From: Gillisia mitskevichiae
GTDB taxonomy: Bacteria; Bacteroidota; Bacteroidia; Flavobacteriales; Flavobacteriaceae
Direction: 5' to 3'
DNA: 64,000 nt
Assembly: GCF_003634585.1 (NCBI RefSeq)
Contig: NZ_RBLG01000001.1
Coordinates: 558,001 to 622,000 of the forward strand
The position numbers and the translations under genes were made by a program. The notes below the pieces were generated by a model. That model saw only the letters and a program-made list of their open reading frames with translations. It did not search any database and was not told where the DNA came from. Positions within the stretch are counted from its first letter, which is position 1. The number at the start of each line of letters is the position of its first letter. This document shows positions 56,701 through 64,000 of this stretch, piece by piece.

Positions 56701-57020
56701 TTAGTTCCCTTGAGTTCGACAACTGCAACGGTAAGTTCGTTGTGTAAAATAGCCCCATCGGCTTTTCGATTGTTTTTTTCGTTTTTATATTCAGTAGTAA
56801 GATTGTATTTGGGGCTTGGATTTATAGTATAATCCAGCACATTCACAAAAAGTTCAGTAAGAAATGTAGCTTGAAACTGCTCTTCTTTACTACTGCGTAT
56901 GTTTTCTTGTACTTCAGGGTTTAAAAAGTATTTGGAATACTTGCGGTACGCTTTATCAACTGCTGTCTCGTCTTGTTGTGCTAAATATTTCTTTAGAACT
57001 GATGTCTGGAATAATGCCAT
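53775..57020 (-). CDS. Type IIG restriction-methylase fusion (Eco57I-like)
   Basis: This 1081-aa protein joins an N-terminal PD-(D/E)xK nuclease (D88, E102, K104 in KADGAILHNELTVAVVELKG) to a helical connector. A gamma-type N6-adenine methylase follows (motif I DPACGSGAF with D469, motif IV NPPY at 592-595), then a C-terminal target-recognition region (about 740-1000) and a coiled-coil tail. All of cutting, methylation and specificity is in one chain, as in type IIG enzymes. A companion S subunit is not needed. First gene of operon B. Confidence 0.9.
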   Translation of the reverse strand: MALFQTSVLKKYLAQQDETAVDKAYRKYSKYFLNPEVQENIRSSKEEQFQATFLTELFVNVLDYTINPSPKYNLTTEYKNEKNNRKADGAILHNELTVAVVELKGTNTKDLESIRRQAFDYKVNHKGCRFVITSNFEKLRFYINDATDHEEFDLFQLTLKDFALLYLCLQKDNLLKAVPLKIKQDSLVKEEQITKDFYKDYSQFKRELYRDLVKRNKKKLKTTLQSDVNITDDLEHLNDLERLEKNIKLTLFKKSQKLIDRFLFIFFAEDRDLLEYNYTKKLLEDWQNVRKLDIDEPLYDRFKKHFSYLDQGRKNENGRSEIFAYNGGLFKPDPILDNLEIDDNLLYNHTYTLSTYDFESQVDVNILGHIFENSLNEIESITAEIVDGEFDKQKSKRKKDGVFYTPKYITKYIVENTIGKLCEEKKAELGFREEEYFKGRKNRKGFFLQKLVDILDTYRDWLLQITICDPACGSGAFLNQALDFLIKEHQYIDELKAKVLGGGLQFPDIENTILENNIYGVDLNEESVEIAKLSLWLRTAQPRRKLNDLSNNIKCGNSLIDSKAIAGDKAFQWENAFAKVFANGGFDVVIGNPPYGDYFSEKEKIYLLKRYRRSFSGTFDMYIFFFEVALDLLKNAGKLCYITPNTFIDYSQFSGIRDLLKAGNNIEQVIGLTNVFEDAIVDTAIISLEKNKNQTSSFLGNIIKTKLLSLDNTELSAISSTNLFSKGFVIRETKGMDVLKIITECTHKLSDKIKITQGITTGGNLAFLNTEKYFTDAKISPEYIHKVLKGKTINRYQILFDDEYILYSTKETNEQDQKKIANLLIPFEEKLSNKRETKSGKLPWYCLHWSRDEKDFNEPKILIRQTASEIIGVLDVSNYYPIDTIHTLNLIHKSDNNVNELKFILGLLNSLFFKFLYNWKLDEAGKVYPQIKKVNIEWIPLPNYTITEVDCMANLVNTVQVLIQDLNKLKYQFKRYLISKIQIVKISSNMENWQKIDSTEFIIELNKAIKTSNKQREKENQKLINILTKTDEFEWLDLFEKNKKKAQELQSQIDSIEQQIDAMAYELYGLSEDEIRIVENG

Positions 57021-57028
57021 TAAATAGT

Positions 57029-57070
57029 ATCACAAATTTGTTAATCAATAAAATTAACAAAGTTTGTGAT
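57029..57070 (-). promoter_or_regulatory. Inverted repeat before operon B
   Basis: ATCACAAATTTGTTAAT (57029-57045) is an almost exact reverse complement of ATTAACAAAGTTTGTGAT (57053-57070), 17 pairs with one bulge. It lies 9 bp before the type IIG start on the - strand. It overlaps a TTTG-N19-nAATTTG promoter-like pair, so an operator for a repressor, or a hairpin in the leader, is possible. Confidence 0.6.
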
Positions 57071-57117
57071 TATTAGCAGGTTTTGATATTGAAACTTAGC
57101 AAAAAATAAATAACATT

Positions 57118-57483
57118 TCAAAAAGGCCCTTTATCCCTCGGTCCATTATGGGTAACCTTCCATTGACCATCTTCTTGAACCAGTTTTAAAACACCCGGTT
57201 TTGGGTCGTAAGCTGTTGAATATTTAACCCAAGCCACCTCGCCATCCATAGCTTCATCGACCACTTTAAAATTAGCCTCTGAATCTTTATCTTCAGTAAA
57301 CATTTCTTGAATGCTTGAAAGGTTTGCATAGCCTTCCGCAGTTGTATGCTTTTTTAAGGTAGCTTCATCACCGTGATAAAAACTTTCGGCAACAACTTTG
57401 GTGGTTTCAGAAGGGGAAAGGTTCTTTTTTTCTGAACACGAGAAGAACAACAATATGAGCGAGCAAATGACTAAATTTTTCAT
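57118..57483 (-). CDS. Small lipoprotein, DUF4878-like
   Basis: This 121-aa protein has a lipobox (LILLFFSC/SEKK) and a cystatin-like fold pattern (SETTKVVAESFYHGDEATLKKHTTAEGYA and EVAWVKYSTAYD, then WKVTHNG) similar to DUF4878 or NTF2-like proteins. It ends the tra operon, 7 bp after traN on the same strand. It may be an ICE lipoprotein, for example for exclusion; that is a guess. Confidence 0.65.
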   Translation of the reverse strand: MKNLVICSLILLFFSCSEKKNLSPSETTKVVAESFYHGDEATLKKHTTAEGYANLSSIQEMFTEDKDSEANFKVVDEAMDGEVAWVKYSTAYDPKPGVLKLVQEDGQWKVTHNGPRDKGPF

Positions 57484-57490
57484 AACGTTA

Positions 57491-58348
57491 CTAATTTGGG
57501 TTATTGATATAACTATGTGATATTTTCAGTTCAATATTACGTTCGCCATCTTTTTCGTGCAGTTCAAAAATTGCTCTGCGGTCATTGGATAGCGAAAACT
57601 TCGGCAAGACATAAACAAACCGAACCGTTTCGTTTTCTGTGATTTTAGAAGGCATATTATGTTTGAAAATCGGTTCTTGATACAGTCGTTGTAACGATTT
57701 CTTTTTCCCCTTCTGTCTTGTTTCAACAGAGAGTTTTAAGAAATTCAAATCATAATCCAACGTAGAATTATTCTTAATCTGGATGACAAAGTAAAGTTCT
57801 TCCGTATCAAAAACAATGTTCTCAACGCTCAAAACTATACCTTCGGTTCTCTTTTTAATCCTACCTACACGCTGCTTTCTCTCAAGAAGATAGGAACTGA
57901 ATTTCTGGTAATAATAATTCCTGTTATCAACATTGCTTTCAGCAGTAACAACAGAAATAGAATCATTCAATATTGGTCTTTCATTCCCGATACTACTTGA
58001 CTTCGGAATAAAATAATTGAATTTTAATAGCTGCGCTTTATACCTTACAATATACGAAAAAATTGAACCATCTCTATTGACTATCAGAAGATTGCTTTCT
58101 TTCCCAGGCTTTGCTTGAAGAAGCCCGAAATACTGCTCTTTTTCACGATTGTAGGTAAATATAAAATTTTCTGCACCGGTTATTCCCTGGCGAATGGGCT
58201 CTGGAAAAAACAGCGCAACATTTTTAGTGTCATTCGCATATATGGTATCAATTACAATTGTGTCTTGTGCTGTAACCTGCGCGAAGCAAATTCGAGGTGC
58301 AAATGTGGAAACAGCTAGTAATAATGAAGTTATGATATATTTTTTCAT
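57491..58348 (-). CDS. traN: Conjugative transposon protein TraN
   Basis: This 285-aa protein has a signal peptide and the DUF4138 (TraN) pattern: TIVIDTIYANDTKNVALFFPEPI and NFIFTYNREKEQYFGLLQAKPG. TraN is an outer-membrane-linked VirB9-like part of the Bacteroidota type IV channel. It is 30 bp after traM in the operon. Confidence 0.88.
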   Translation of the reverse strand: MKKYIITSLLLAVSTFAPRICFAQVTAQDTIVIDTIYANDTKNVALFFPEPIRQGITGAENFIFTYNREKEQYFGLLQAKPGKESNLLIVNRDGSIFSYIVRYKAQLLKFNYFIPKSSSIGNERPILNDSISVVTAESNVDNRNYYYQKFSSYLLERKQRVGRIKKRTEGIVLSVENIVFDTEELYFVIQIKNNSTLDYDLNFLKLSVETRQKGKKKSLQRLYQEPIFKHNMPSKITENETVRFVYVLPKFSLSNDRRAIFELHEKDGERNIELKISHSYINNPN

Positions 58349-58378
58349 AATAGTGAATTTTTAAGAACCCGAGATGGC

Positions 58379-59308
58379 TCATAGTTTTGGTTTTAGAATA
58401 AGTTTATAATTGTTCAGCACGGTCACTTTCACACTTCGGTTTTTACGTTTGAGGATTTTTGTGATTCCGCCAACTTCAGGAACACTTGGAATATTAATAT
58501 CGCCTATAACATCGTCCAGGACTTCCGTTGTTATCTCTGCCCTAAAATTGTTTTCGACATAGATGCCCTCGCTACCATCCTGTAAATCGAAGGCTTTGAG
58601 TTTAGTGGGATGGTGTTTGATATTTTCAATTTCTATTAAAGCACGATTGGGCTGAAAACTGATAAACCCAAAAACGAGCGTGTTTTTTGGCATTTGCTTA
58701 TTGTTAATCATAGCAGCCTTGGTAAGCCGCATTCTTAATCTGGAGTTTGCTTTTACTACTTGGTCGCCATCGACGACCACATAGATTGTTTCATCCGTAT
58801 TCCCGATAATGGAAATGTCGTTTGGTTTTGGCGAAGCAGCAAAGAACAATTGATGTTCCAAGCCTAATTCTTTGGCTTCAATCTTTTGTTCTCTTTTAAT
58901 TTCAGTGGAATCTACCTCTTTTACTTTTTTGCGAATTGTTTTTCTTGAACCAAGATTCTGATAAGTCAAATCAGAATATTTGATTTTTCCTGCGGAATAA
59001 ATGCTATCCACGATACGTTCTTTTTCACGTTGAGGCAAATCTGCATCATAAAAGCCAAGGGAATCAATCAGTTTTTCATCATAGATGCTCGGTGCATTGT
59101 TTTCACGTACTTCCTTTAAATCATTGATGGCATCCAGTTTGGAATCGTATTCTTTTTGATTTTCTTCCAAATCGGGTATCAAGGTCTGTTCAAGGTTTTC
59201 ATTTTCACTCTCATCATCGCCAATTACCATTACGGAATAGGAAATTAGAAATATGAAAATCACAGCCAATACTGCTGCAAAGACAATTTTATTTTTTTCA
59301 ATTTTCAT
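58379..59308 (-). CDS. traM: Conjugative transposon protein TraM
   Basis: This 309-aa protein has one N-terminal membrane helix (IVFAAVLAVIFIFLISYSVMV), an acidic periplasmic coiled-coil linker and a C-terminal VirB10-like beta-domain (LRMRLTKAAMINNKQMPKNTLVFGF). It bridges inner and outer membranes in the channel. It overlaps traK by 11 bases. Confidence 0.88.
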   Translation of the reverse strand: MKIEKNKIVFAAVLAVIFIFLISYSVMVIGDDESENENLEQTLIPDLEENQKEYDSKLDAINDLKEVRENNAPSIYDEKLIDSLGFYDADLPQREKERIVDSIYSAGKIKYSDLTYQNLGSRKTIRKKVKEVDSTEIKREQKIEAKELGLEHQLFFAASPKPNDISIIGNTDETIYVVVDGDQVVKANSRLRMRLTKAAMINNKQMPKNTLVFGFISFQPNRALIEIENIKHHPTKLKAFDLQDGSEGIYVENNFRAEITTEVLDDVIGDINIPSVPEVGGITKILKRKNRSVKVTVLNNYKLILKPKL

Positions 59309-59912
59309 TGTTCAATTTTTTTAAGGTGTTTTCAAAGTAATCGGTTATCAATAATCCGTGTGGATTGTTCGGGAAGTTTCGGTCAACCATAATCAGCTTT
59401 CCTGTCGAAACCAGTTCATAAGTGTCAATTATGGAACCTCTATTGATTTCAAAAATGGTCGTCGTGGTAAAACTATATGAATCATTATTTTCGATTACCC
59501 TTGAATCGATACTCAATACTTTTTGAACCAAGGAGTATTGTAAGAGTCGATTATAAACACCATCAGCTTTCTTCTGGCGATAAAGGTTGTCAATGGAACT
59601 GTTACCCAACCAAAGCGCTTTTTCTAAATTGCGTTCATAGTTACTCGCATCGATATTGTAGAAATACGTATGGAACAACTCTAAATGCGCCAAAGCTTCA
59701 ACCCTGAAATTTTCTTTTTGGGTAACGAGTTTTAGCGGAATGATGCTACCGTCGGTATTGATTGCAAAGGCATTGTTTAGTGCACTTTTATGGGTAGTAA
59801 ATGCCATCCAAACCGAAAATGTGCTAGCCAAAAAGGAAAATATTACGACTGCTAAAACGATAAACCTATTCAACTTTAGGACATTGTAAATATTCTTATA
59901 AGGTGTTTTCAT
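59298..59912 (-). CDS. traK: Conjugative transposon protein TraK
   Basis: This 204-aa protein has one membrane helix (FIVLAVVIFSFLASTFSVWMA) and a VirB8-like periplasmic domain (LAHLELFHTYFYNIDASNYERNL). It is an inner-membrane scaffold of the channel. No separate traL was found between it and traM. Confidence 0.86.
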   Translation of the reverse strand: MKTPYKNIYNVLKLNRFIVLAVVIFSFLASTFSVWMAFTTHKSALNNAFAINTDGSIIPLKLVTQKENFRVEALAHLELFHTYFYNIDASNYERNLEKALWLGNSSIDNLYRQKKADGVYNRLLQYSLVQKVLSIDSRVIENNDSYSFTTTTIFEINRGSIIDTYELVSTGKLIMVDRNFPNNPHGLLITDYFENTLKKLNNEN

Positions 59913-59923
59913 TCTGATTTGCT

Positions 59924-60766
59924 TTAGTTGGAAAATAATCTTAACGTGAAGGAGGTGGCGCGCCTGTATAACTTAAATTTCAGAAAGACGATAAAGCCAA
60001 CTGAACCAAGTTGTACAACAGGAGCAAAAAAACCTTCACCTACATCTGTTCCAAAAAGGTTATTCCAAAAGTTTGTGTTGATTTCTGTGTATAGCGCATT
60101 AACAAATACGTTGACCAAAAAGAAGGCTGGCACGAGCATATATACCGCTGCATACAATTTGAAAAAATTATAGGCGAGGGAACGGAATTTCTCAAATACA
60201 GCTAAACTGATGACCAATGGAAAAAATGCCTGCATAATGCCCAAAAGGAAGAATCGTTCTGCTAAAAAGAGCGGATAAATAAACAGGTCTAAAATCCATA
60301 GGATAATCCCAATGATAAAGGCAAATATTTTGAACCCGTAAAGTGGTGTGACCAAAGCTTCATAAAGCAATGTCATTGCATTTTTTGCAGCGTCAATTAA
60401 ATTTACATCTTCTTCTATTGGAATGTCCTGCATTTGCAAAGGCAATAAGGCTGGAGCAGTTCCTCGATATTGTGCTTCTATAGAAACCAAGATACTATCG
60501 AAAAAGCCTAACACCTGTGTAGAAAATATGACCAAAACTACTATTGCAAAATTCTTTGCCAGTTCGCCTGGGCTCAAACCCCAAGTGTAGCCATCCTTAT
60601 CCGCAATACCTTCATTATATTTTTTAAGGATATTGACCAGAAAAAACAGAACAGCAAGCGTTTTCATTCCTGCAATAGTATATTGCGAGAAGCTGCTGTT
60701 CTGTATGGTCTGGAAAACCGTGTCTATATATTCCAATCCAATCCCTAAAATGATGGTTGCGGTCAT
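59924..60766 (-). CDS. traJ: Conjugative transposon protein TraJ
   Basis: This 280-aa protein has about six hydrophobic helices and the TraJ/VirB6 patterns (GLSPGELAKNFAIVVLVIFS; LFLAERFFLLGIMQAFFPLVISL). It forms the inner-membrane pore. It is 2 bp after the traI gene. Confidence 0.86.
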   Translation of the reverse strand: MTATIILGIGLEYIDTVFQTIQNSSFSQYTIAGMKTLAVLFFLVNILKKYNEGIADKDGYTWGLSPGELAKNFAIVVLVIFSTQVLGFFDSILVSIEAQYRGTAPALLPLQMQDIPIEEDVNLIDAAKNAMTLLYEALVTPLYGFKIFAFIIGIILWILDLFIYPLFLAERFFLLGIMQAFFPLVISLAVFEKFRSLAYNFFKLYAAVYMLVPAFFLVNVFVNALYTEINTNFWNNLFGTDVGEGFFAPVVQLGSVGFIVFLKFKLYRRATSFTLRLFSN

Positions 60767-60768
60767 CT

Positions 60769-61350
60769 TTAATATTCGGTTTCGCGGTTATTTATTTTAT
60801 CCTGCATTTTTCTGAAGGAAATAATATCCTTGTATCGTTTGGTTTTGGCTTTGACATTAGAAACCATTTCCTTTGATTCCAGTTCTTTTTGTTTAAGAAT
60901 TTCAGCTCGTTCAGCATCGCTCATTTTTAGATAATCGCTGGATAGGATTTCGTCTATGAAATCCATCGTGTCCAGTGAGTTTTGGACTATGGCATCGAAT
61001 GATTCCACAACTCTGCTAACTTCGCCTGGCTTGATGTAAGGCGAGTTCAAAATATCCTGTAAATCGTTTTGCATCATATTGATAAGGCGTTGATTATTTT
61101 GTCCAATTTCTTGAACCGCATTTAATTGTTGCACAACACTTGATACCTTCTCAATGCTTTCCTTTGCATCTTTTAGGAATTTTACAGACTTAATCATTTG
61201 AGCTGTCTGTTTACCTGATTCTATCAGTTGTTTTACCAAACTGATAAAATTGGTGTTGTCATAAGTGGGCATTCCCTGTGCAATAGCATTGCCCGACATA
61301 AATAAGGTAAGGGCTACTGTCATTACTAAAATTTTGATTTTTGTCTTCAT
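60769..61350 (-). CDS. traI: Conjugal transfer protein TraI, DUF4141 (VirB5-like)
   Basis: This 193-aa protein has a signal peptide (MKTKIKILVMTVALTLFMSGNAIAQ) and a mostly helical DUF4141 body (DAKESIEKVSSVVQQLNAVQEIGQNNQRLINMM). It corresponds to TraI of CTnDOT (not the F-plasmid relaxase). It is probably a pilus-tip/periplasmic component. It is 4 bp after traG. Confidence 0.82.
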   Translation of the reverse strand: MKTKIKILVMTVALTLFMSGNAIAQGMPTYDNTNFISLVKQLIESGKQTAQMIKSVKFLKDAKESIEKVSSVVQQLNAVQEIGQNNQRLINMMQNDLQDILNSPYIKPGEVSRVVESFDAIVQNSLDTMDFIDEILSSDYLKMSDAERAEILKQKELESKEMVSNVKAKTKRYKDIISFRKMQDKINNRETEY

Positions 61351-61354
61351 AATA

Positions 61355-63757
61355 TTATGTTTTAGAAGTGAATTGAATTATTGCCTTTTGCATATCGTGA
61401 TGCTCATTGTAGAGCTTCATTATTTCTTCGTTTTCCTGACCATCGGTCAAATAAGCTGCGTACACTTCCTTCGGAACTTCAAGACGGAAGATGTTACTTT
61501 CCCTGCCTATCTTGATGAACATTTCGGTGTACTTCCGTGGTCCAGAAAGATTGTTCTTGATGGATTTTAATTGGTTCAAATCGTGGCTGGATAGATTGAG
61601 ACGTTTGACCAATTCGTCATAGCCTTTTTCATTATTCAAACTATAAATGACCTGTGTGTTTTCCAGTATGCTCGCTGAAGTTGAATTGTTCGGAAGCTGA
61701 TTAATGGATTGAAGAATAATCCCAATAGCACCGTTCTGTTTACGAATTGCTTGGTAGTAGAACTCAACGCTTTCCAATACGTTTTCAAACTTCAGTTGCT
61801 TGGCAAACTCATCAAAAAGAATGATGCCTTTTTCAGCCCTATTTTTCCAAATGGTTCTTTGGATGGCTGACTTAATCAGCTTCAACATCACGGATAGGAT
61901 TTCTTTGTTATCCTTTACTTCATCCAGTTCAAAAACAATCAATCGTTTGTCTTCGATTTTATAAGTCTGGTCTTCGCTGACTTCAAATAGAAAGCTGTAT
62001 AGACCATCGCCGACATATTCGGACATTACGTGCAAGAAGCTCGTGACATTGAAGTAGTCGGGATGGATTTTAAGAGTGTCAAGTAGATTTTCTTGGCTTT
62101 TTTCTATAAAGCTGTAAAAACCATCTAACGAGTGATTTTCAGAAGTACTATCATAATAATGGCGCAGTATCTTTTTAACGGAAACCGATTGTGCTTTCGT
62201 AACTTTTAAATCTGAAGCAAAGAGTTCAAATAGAAAAACGGATAAGTCTTCCAATCGCTCTGGTGTTAAGTCATCTTGATGACTGATGTAAAATGGATTG
62301 ATACCCAAGTTCTTTCCGCTTTCGTAGCGAAGCACCGTATATTTTTCAGGATAGAGCTTTGCGAATTTGGTGTACGAGCCACCTAAGTCGATAATGACCA
62401 AGCGAACGCCACTTTCAAAATACTGGCGCAGAATGTTATTTGCTAAAAAGGATTTTCCTTCGCCAGTTGGGGCGAAAATGGCAAAGTTTCGTGCCTTGAT
62501 GCGTTTCTTCTTTTCATCCCAAACATCCTTTAGAACAGGAATGTTATGTTCACGGTCATTAAAGATGATTCCGGTATTATCGCTTTTATAGTTGGTGTTA
62601 TTGATGAACAAGCAGAGCGCGTGTTTTAAATCGGTTACATATAAATCGTTGTTTGAAAAGTTGGATGAAAAGCAGCAGTAACTATTTAGAATATAGTTTT
62701 TACGTTCTTCGCCTCGTGGGTAATACGGGATGATATCCAATTCCTTAAATTCAGTCTTTATTTTTGAAGTTATCTTGTCGAGCTCTTTAGCTTCCTTTGC
62801 CCAATACACGATATTAAGATGACCACGAATAATCCGTGCGTTATCATCGGCATTGATTTGGTCAAGAATGTGCTGAATTTTGCCAAGAACCACTTTATTC
62901 TGCGAACCGAAGTTGGAACTTTTGTTGAGTTCCTCAATCTTCTTGTCGAGCAGCTTGCGCCACTTTTGTTTATCATCGAGATAGATTATCTGGTTGACGA
63001 TATGATTTTCATTAAGCGTAAGCCCAAGACCATCAATAAACCCTTGATGAAACACAAAATCATCTGAAGTGAATTTCTCATTGGTTTTGCTACTCTGTAC
63101 ACTTTCGCCAAAGCACAGTTCGCTATTGATGGCAAGGGCATCAAAATGGTTTTCGCCAATATTGACGCTTTTCTTTTCCAGTATTATGTCAGTATCAAAG
63201 CCTTCGTTGAAGCCATTAAAATAGCCACTTGTGAGCTTCTGAATATCTTCCGTTTTAAGGGGAAGGAACGCCATTTTTCGGCTATTGTTTATAAAGGAAA
63301 CAGAGTCGCTTACCGAGTTGACGAAGCTTTTAATGTTGTCATCCAGTTCTTGTACAATTCCCTTTGAAGCTTTTCGGAACGGATTGACATATTTTGGGTT
63401 GTTAAGCGCCTTGTTTTTAGTGAGGATGAAGAACAGATAACATTTATGTTCAATATGTCCCCGACCCTTAAAATGCTCGTGTGTTGCTTTCTCTAAAAAA
63501 GTTTTATTGGGAAGCTGTTCCGAAGAATAGGATTTCTTCAGGTAGATATCCTGTTTGTGAACCACTGTCCCAACAGGCAAAGATTTTAAAGCCTGAAACC
63601 AAGCACCGTGCATATCTTCAAAATCCTTTTCGGACAAAGAATAGATTTCGGGTAGGTTTCCTTCAAAACACAATACCACATTGCCATTATTTGCAAATAC
63701 GATATTATCTTGAATATCCGTAATGGGTTGATATGCCGAAAGATTAATCTTGTTCAT
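61355..63757 (-). CDS. traG: Conjugation ATPase TraG (VirB4 type)
   Basis: This 800-aa ATPase has the N-terminal VirB4 domain and Walker A FAPTGEGKSFLANNIL (about residue 430), RLVIIDLGGSYTKFAKLYPEKY and Walker B GIILFDEFAKQL. It powers channel assembly and substrate transfer. It overlaps the preceding traF by 14 bases. Confidence 0.92.
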   Translation of the reverse strand: MNKINLSAYQPITDIQDNIVFANNGNVVLCFEGNLPEIYSLSEKDFEDMHGAWFQALKSLPVGTVVHKQDIYLKKSYSSEQLPNKTFLEKATHEHFKGRGHIEHKCYLFFILTKNKALNNPKYVNPFRKASKGIVQELDDNIKSFVNSVSDSVSFINNSRKMAFLPLKTEDIQKLTSGYFNGFNEGFDTDIILEKKSVNIGENHFDALAINSELCFGESVQSSKTNEKFTSDDFVFHQGFIDGLGLTLNENHIVNQIIYLDDKQKWRKLLDKKIEELNKSSNFGSQNKVVLGKIQHILDQINADDNARIIRGHLNIVYWAKEAKELDKITSKIKTEFKELDIIPYYPRGEERKNYILNSYCCFSSNFSNNDLYVTDLKHALCLFINNTNYKSDNTGIIFNDREHNIPVLKDVWDEKKKRIKARNFAIFAPTGEGKSFLANNILRQYFESGVRLVIIDLGGSYTKFAKLYPEKYTVLRYESGKNLGINPFYISHQDDLTPERLEDLSVFLFELFASDLKVTKAQSVSVKKILRHYYDSTSENHSLDGFYSFIEKSQENLLDTLKIHPDYFNVTSFLHVMSEYVGDGLYSFLFEVSEDQTYKIEDKRLIVFELDEVKDNKEILSVMLKLIKSAIQRTIWKNRAEKGIILFDEFAKQLKFENVLESVEFYYQAIRKQNGAIGIILQSINQLPNNSTSASILENTQVIYSLNNEKGYDELVKRLNLSSHDLNQLKSIKNNLSGPRKYTEMFIKIGRESNIFRLEVPKEVYAAYLTDGQENEEIMKLYNEHHDMQKAIIQFTSKT

Positions 63758-64000
63758 AATCGAAGCCTGAATTTCTTTTGTTACTGATAATTTTTGGGAA
63801 GGCTTTCGCCATTTGGAAAAGCTGCGGATTGTGGTTTATTCGAGTCAAGGCGACATATAATGCAGCATTGAATACCAATATCCCTATAATTATCCCAAAG
63901 CTGAAAGAGAAAATAATTACTAACAGCGATGCAAGTATGGAAACCATCATCAAGGCAAACAGGGAAATGGGCAGCCCAAATATGACCGCCCGTTTCCTAA
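63744..64000 (-). CDS. TraF-like (DUF4133) membrane protein, 5' end cut by window
   Basis: Two hydrophobic helices are visible (AVIFGLPISLFALMMVSIL, VIIFSFSFGIIIGILVFNA), then a short tail (FPKIISNKRNSGFDYEQD). The frame remains open to the window end, so an ATG at 63953 is not the true start. In CTnDOT-type elements traF lies here, before traG, so it is probably TraF. Confidence 0.6.
   Translation of the reverse strand, partial: RKRAVIFGLPISLFALMMVSILASLLVIIFSFSFGIIIGILVFNAALYVALTRINHNPQLFQMAKAFPKIISNKRNSGFDYEQD

Larger units (their letters stand above)
34313..64000. mobile_element. Integrative and conjugative element (left part), inserted by tRNA-Leu
   Basis: Everything right of the tRNA is element-type: ParB, DUF932, two single-stranded DNA-binding proteins, DUF6876, BfmA/relaxase/coupling ATPase, and traF-G-I-J-K-M-N, with two defence-type cargo operons. 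The order of tra genes follows the Bacteroides CTnDOT style. The element runs beyond the window. The integrase, TraA-E and the second attachment site should lie outside to the right; none was seen here. The exact left end is assumed to be the tRNA 3' end. Confidence 0.85.

Noticed and set aside
34313-64000. Integrase or excisionase of the ICE
   Set aside because: I looked for tyrosine or serine recombinase motifs and saw none; it should be beyond the window end.
1-64000. CRISPR array or insertion sequences
   Set aside because: No regularly spaced short repeats, no cas genes and no transposase frames were seen.

Overview
The window comes from a Flavobacteriia-type Bacteroidota chromosome. The evidence is a SusC/SusD polysaccharide utilisation locus, a triple-tyrosine/LuxR regulator, promoters of the Bacteroidota TTTG / TAnnTTTG type, AT-rich DNA, and Bacteroides-type conjugation genes. 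The lipoproteins, laminarinase-type GH16 enzymes and GH3 suggest a marine, algal-glucan degrading relative of Gramella/Zunongwangia/Formosa. The genus is an inference.

1-14.2 kb holds a beta-1,3-glucan (laminarin) utilisation locus. It has the 3' end of a sensor-regulator, then SusC, SusD, a PKD-containing surface glycan-binding lipoprotein with three CBM-like repeats, a PKD-GH16 lipoprotein, a GH3 beta-glucosidase, a second GH16 lipoprotein and an MFS sugar symporter, closed by a strong bidirectional terminator. The proposed flow is surface binding and endo-cleavage, import through SusCD, periplasmic hydrolysis to glucose, then uptake.

14.2-33.4 kb is ordinary chromosome: tadA and dxs (divergent, apparently leaderless), a DUF3078 porin-like protein, OsmC, dGTPase, class Ia ribonucleotide reductase (nrdB-nrdA), DUF3109, MarC, an S41 protease with a dCMP deaminase, HupE, a WD40-like protein, GNAT, and a TMEM175-type channel gene broken by one in-frame stop.

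33.5-34.35 kb is a boundary: a candidate structured small RNA, a tRNA promoter driving a truncated tRNA-Leu, and an intact tRNA-Leu(CAA) next to an integrated conjugative element (ICE). From about 34.3 kb to the window end the ICE carries parB, DUF932, ssb x2, a hairpin-rich oriT candidate, a BfmA/DUF5712-relaxase/coupling-ATPase module on the + strand, and traF-G-I-J-K-M-N on the - strand. No integrase is in the window. A 180-bp leader is repeated three times, each copy ending at the start codon of a different ICE gene.

Two cargo operons look like defence modules. Operon A (37.7-42.7 kb, +) is AbiEi/AbiEii followed, in what looks like the same transcript, by a 759-aa three-TM protein of unknown family and an arginase-like (UPF0489-type) protein. 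Operon B (57.0-48.8 kb, -) sits exactly between the converging mob and tra blocks. It encodes a type IIG restriction-methylase fusion, a small protein with an SHILPKF motif, an OLD/TOPRIM nuclease and a UvrD-like helicase; the last two form a Gabija-like pair. These operons are the best candidates for undescribed systems here.
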